16,075 bases of DNA from JADGRA01 sp035622755. GTDB lineage: Bacteria > Myxococcota > Myxococcia > Myxococcales > Myxococcaceae. The notes beneath the pieces were generated by a model. It ran no database searches. It was not told the DNA's origin and worked only from the letters and a program-made list of their open reading frames with translations. Location: positions 1-16,075 of the forward strand of contig DASPUU010000199.1 of the NCBI GenBank assembly GCA_035622755.1, written 5' to 3'. Within the stretch, counting starts at the first letter, position 1; the number at the start of each line of letters is the position of its first letter. Below are positions 13,783-16,075 of the stretch, piece by piece. The translations under genes and the position numbers were made by a program.

Positions 13783-15534
13783 TCAGGCGGTGGTCGGGTC
13801 GAGCCGCTCGAGTCCCCGTCCCATCCAGCGGACGGCGGGCACGAGCTCTGCGGCGAGCACGCCGGCGGCCGCGGCGCAGGCCACCGTCGGGGCGAGCGCG
13901 CCCAGGCCCACGGCTCGCGCTCCGGCGCCGGCCAGGATGCCCGCCACCGCCGCCGGCACGAAGCCGACCAGGAGAAGGACGAGCGTGGCCCCGAGGTTGA
14001 GGAGGCGCGTGCCGGCGGCCTCCACGCCGCGCGGAGCATGCTCCTCGTCGTCCACGAGCAGCGAGGGGAAGACGAGCGCGGCGGCATTCTGGACGACGAG
14101 GACGGATGCCGTCGCCGCCGGCAGGAGGAGCAAGAGGCCGGCCGTCCACGCCGCGCGGGGCAAGAGGCCGAAGCCGGCGACGTGCGTGGCGGCGGAGAGG
14201 CCGAGGGCGAGGACGAGCAGGGCCGTCTCGGTGCCTGCCAGGAGGAGGAGCGGCGCCAGCAGCTCGCCCCGCACCACCTGAACCCCGGACAGCGGCAGGG
14301 CGCGCAGCACGTCCAGGCGCCGCAGGTCGGACCGGAGATCGGTCCGCAGGCTGAGGGGACCGAAGAGCACCGTCAGCCCGGCGAAGCAGGCGGCGAGGAT
14401 GGCCCCCAGAAGGCGGAGGTCCACTCCTCCGCCGGCCCGAGCCTGCACCGCGCCCCAGACGGTGAAGCCCAGGCCGAGCCCCACGGCGGCGAGAAGGAAT
14501 CCGAGGCGTGCGCCGTGCACGCGCCGGAGCGCGAGCCAGTTCTTCCAGGTCAGGGCCAGCTCCGGCGGCCCCTGCGCGCCCAGCGCGGCGGCGCGCCCGA
14601 CCCGGGGCAGCCGGATCCCGTGCCGTCGGCGGCGGGCCTCGAGCTGCGCTCTCCGCTCGGCGGAGGCGAGCGCCGCCTCCTCGAAGGGAGCATCGAGGAG
14701 CAGCACCCAGGCGACGAGCAGGGCGAGGAAGAGTCCGAGGACCACCAGCGGGCGAGCCGCGTCCGCGGCGCTCCTGGCGAGGGCGGCGTCGACGAAGGCA
14801 CGGGCCGGAACGAGAAGGACGTCCATCCCGGGGCTGCTCGCCCAGCGCCCGAGCCACTCGGACAGCTCGCCGGCTGGAAGCCCATCCCTCCCGGGCTGGA
14901 ACGCCGGGAGCGGACCTGCCCCGTGGAACGCGGAGACGGCGGCACCGGCCAGCCCGAGGAGAAGGAGCGCTCCGAGCCCTGCCCGGAGGGGCGCCGAGCG
15001 ACCCCTGGCCTGCCACCGCAGGCGAACCAGGGAAGCCCCCGCCGCGTGGAGCCAGACCATGGCGAAGCCCGCCCAGGTGGCGAGGAAGAAGGGGGCGCTG
15101 CGCGATGCCAGGCCGCGGCGAAAGACCAGCCCCACCAGGACCGCGCTGAGCAGGGTGCGCAGCATCCCCACCGCGACCTTGTACCGGAGGATGGCGCTCC
15201 GGCTGACCGGACCGCTGAGCAGCCAGGTCACCTCGGCGTCGGTGAAGGAGAAGGAGAGGCGGTCCCGGCCCAGCGTCCACGCCCCGACCACGGTCATCGC
15301 GCCCACGGCGGTGAGCCCGACCTCGAGGGCGAGGTGCGCGAGCGGCCCCAGGGCCTCGGGCAGCACCGGGGCCGTCGACGGGCGGGCGGGTCGAGCGAGC
15401 AGGCTCCAGAGGTAGAGGGTCATCGCCGCGGCGCCGACCAGGTAGCGGGGCTCCCGCAGCTTCTGGAGGGCGCGGCGGACGCGGTTCTTCGCCGTGCGCA
15501 GGACCAGGAAGGTGCCGGCGGCGACCAGGCTCAC
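13783..15534 (-). CDS. ABC exporter membrane subunit (putative ABC exporter family)
   Basis: 583 aa. The start is GTG at 15534, overlapping the ATPase stop as GTGA, with GGAGGG about 8 nt upstream; the frame is open further up only as a shadow of the ATPase. Hydrophobic segments are spread in two halves: early helices near residues 25-45 and 60-85, several between 125 and 200, one near 265-285, and about six more between 335 and 575. Between the halves is a basic stretch (LEARRRRHGIRLPRVG). VTWLLSGPVSRSAILRYKV and LRSDLRRLDVLRALPLSGVQVVRGEL are the typical 'ABC-2 type exporter' segments (PF16962-like) facing the ATPase. It most likely forms a homo- or pseudo-dimeric exporter with the upstream ATPase at the inner membrane. 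Substrate is unknown, and neighbours give no clue. Confidence 0.88.
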   Translation of the reverse strand: MSLVAAGTFLVLRTAKNRVRRALQKLREPRYLVGAAAMTLYLWSLLARPARPSTAPVLPEALGPLAHLALEVGLTAVGAMTVVGAWTLGRDRLSFSFTDAEVTWLLSGPVSRSAILRYKVAVGMLRTLLSAVLVGLVFRRGLASRSAPFFLATWAGFAMVWLHAAGASLVRLRWQARGRSAPLRAGLGALLLLGLAGAAVSAFHGAGPLPAFQPGRDGLPAGELSEWLGRWASSPGMDVLLVPARAFVDAALARSAADAARPLVVLGLFLALLVAWVLLLDAPFEEAALASAERRAQLEARRRRHGIRLPRVGRAAALGAQGPPELALTWKNWLALRRVHGARLGFLLAAVGLGLGFTVWGAVQARAGGGVDLRLLGAILAACFAGLTVLFGPLSLRTDLRSDLRRLDVLRALPLSGVQVVRGELLAPLLLLAGTETALLVLALGLSAATHVAGFGLLPRAAWTAGLLLLLPAATASVLVVQNAAALVFPSLLVDDEEHAPRGVEAAGTRLLNLGATLVLLLVGFVPAAVAGILAGAGARAVGLGALAPTVACAAAAGVLAAELVPAVRWMGRGLERLDPTTA

Positions 15535-16075
15535 CGCTGGCTTCCCTCCGCTGCCGGCGCGGTGATGGCCACGAAGAGATCCTCCAGCGAGCCGCCCCGG
15601 GCTCCGGCCTGCGCGCGGATCTCCTCCACCGTCCCGTACGCCACCTGCCGGCCCCGGGACAGGATGAGCACCCGGTGGCAAAGCTCCTCCACCAGGGGAA
15701 GGAGGTGCGAGGAGAGCACCAGGGCGGCCCCGGCATCGGCGCGCTGGCGGAGAGCGTCCTTCATCCGGCGGATGCCCAGAGGATCCAGGCCGGTGAGGGG
15801 CTCGTCGAGCAGCACCAGGGCCGGACGGTGGAGGAAGCCGCAGGCGATGGACAGCTTCTGCTTCATGCCCCGCGACAGCTCCCCGGGAAGCGCCGACTCC
15901 TTCCCGGCCAGCTCCAGGGTGTCGAGCAGCTCCCGGCCCGCGCGTTCCCAGTCCGCCACTTGGTAGAGCCGGGCGGTGAAGCCCAGGTGCTCCCACACGG
16001 TGAGGTACTCGAAGAGCCGCGGCTCGTCGGGGAGGTAGGCGAGGAGGCGCTTCGCCGGGACCGGCTCCGCCCGGA
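15531..16075 (-). CDS. ABC transporter ATP-binding protein, N-terminus beyond window
   Basis: 181 codons are visible from the right edge to TGA at 15533-15531; the Walker A region lies outside. What is seen: Q-loop-proximal AYLPDEPRLFEYLTVWEHLGF, signature LSRGMKQKLSIACGF, Walker B ALVLLDEPLTGLD, D-loop, and H-loop LSSH, followed by the short C-terminal region GRQVAYGTVEEIRAQAG. These fit the ATPases of ABC-2 exporters of the CcmA/YhaQ style. The ATPase powers the membrane subunit whose start overlaps its stop by 4 bp (GTGA), a strong sign of translational coupling. A start at GTG 15998 would be wrong, because the conserved frame continues upstream to the edge. Confidence 0.95.
   Translation of the reverse strand, partial: RAEPVPAKRLLAYLPDEPRLFEYLTVWEHLGFTARLYQVADWERAGRELLDTLELAGKESALPGELSRGMKQKLSIACGFLHRPALVLLDEPLTGLDPLGIRRMKDALRQRADAGAALVLSSHLLPLVEELCHRVLILSRGRQVAYGTVEEIRAQAGARGGSLEDLFVAITAPAAEGSQR

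Noticed and set aside
13747..15966. A long plus-strand open frame antisense to the ABC permease and ATPase
   Set aside because: Composition is typical of an antisense shadow, while the minus strand encodes clear ABC transporter motifs.
1..16075. CRISPR arrays, insertion sequences, integrase or attachment sites
   Set aside because: No spaced direct repeats, transposase-like proteins or terminal inverted repeats were noticed on reading both strands; a short, divergent element could still be missed.

Overview
This is a GC-rich, gene-dense chromosomal window with 13 protein-coding genes, two of them cut by the window edges. No RNA genes, insertion sequences, CRISPR arrays or phage genes were found. 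The gene content (DUF4388/PATAN protein, PhoH next to a 7TM-HD phosphodiesterase, leuS-lptE, a ~434-aa AsnRS, frequent GTG/TTG starts and very high third-position GC) suggests a Myxococcota/deltaproteobacterial genome, perhaps related to Anaeromyxobacter. That placement is inference from style and neighbourhood, not from a search.

Layout. (1) Positions 1-7164, minus strand, reads from right to left as one probable operon: a membrane TPR/zinc-ribbon protein, a DUF4388 protein fused to a pseudopilin-like tail, PhoH, a 7TM-HD (PgpH-type) cyclic-di-AMP phosphodiesterase, and a small protein of unknown function that runs off the left edge. Gaps between these genes are only 10-69 bp. (2) Positions 7262-8954, plus strand: mazG, which carries an extra C-terminal domain that looks like a VOC/glyoxalase fold, then rpsT (ribosomal protein S20) after a 262-bp leader with a perfect hairpin. 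(3) Positions 8930-11943, minus strand: leuS followed by lptE; lptE runs tail-to-tail into rpsT with a 25-bp overlap. (4) Positions 12042-13346, plus strand: asnS, divergent from leuS. (5) Positions 13343-16075, minus strand: an ABC ATPase (N-terminus missing at the edge), its large membrane subunit overlapping by 4 bp, then a YvlD/phage-holin-4 type small membrane protein whose stop codon interlocks with that of asnS.

Most of the window is housekeeping: tRNA charging (leuS, asnS), ribosome (rpsT), LPS transport (lptE), nucleotide-pool cleaning (mazG) and cyclic-dinucleotide turnover (7TM-HD). The unusual parts are the MazG-VOC fusion, the DUF4388-TM-pseudopilin fusion paired with the TPR/zinc-ribbon membrane protein ahead of phoH, and the small unknown gene where ybeY is commonly found. 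I see no clear sign of a whole new multi-gene defence or biosynthetic system. The best candidate for an undescribed functional unit is the TPR/zinc-ribbon plus DUF4388-pseudopilin pair.
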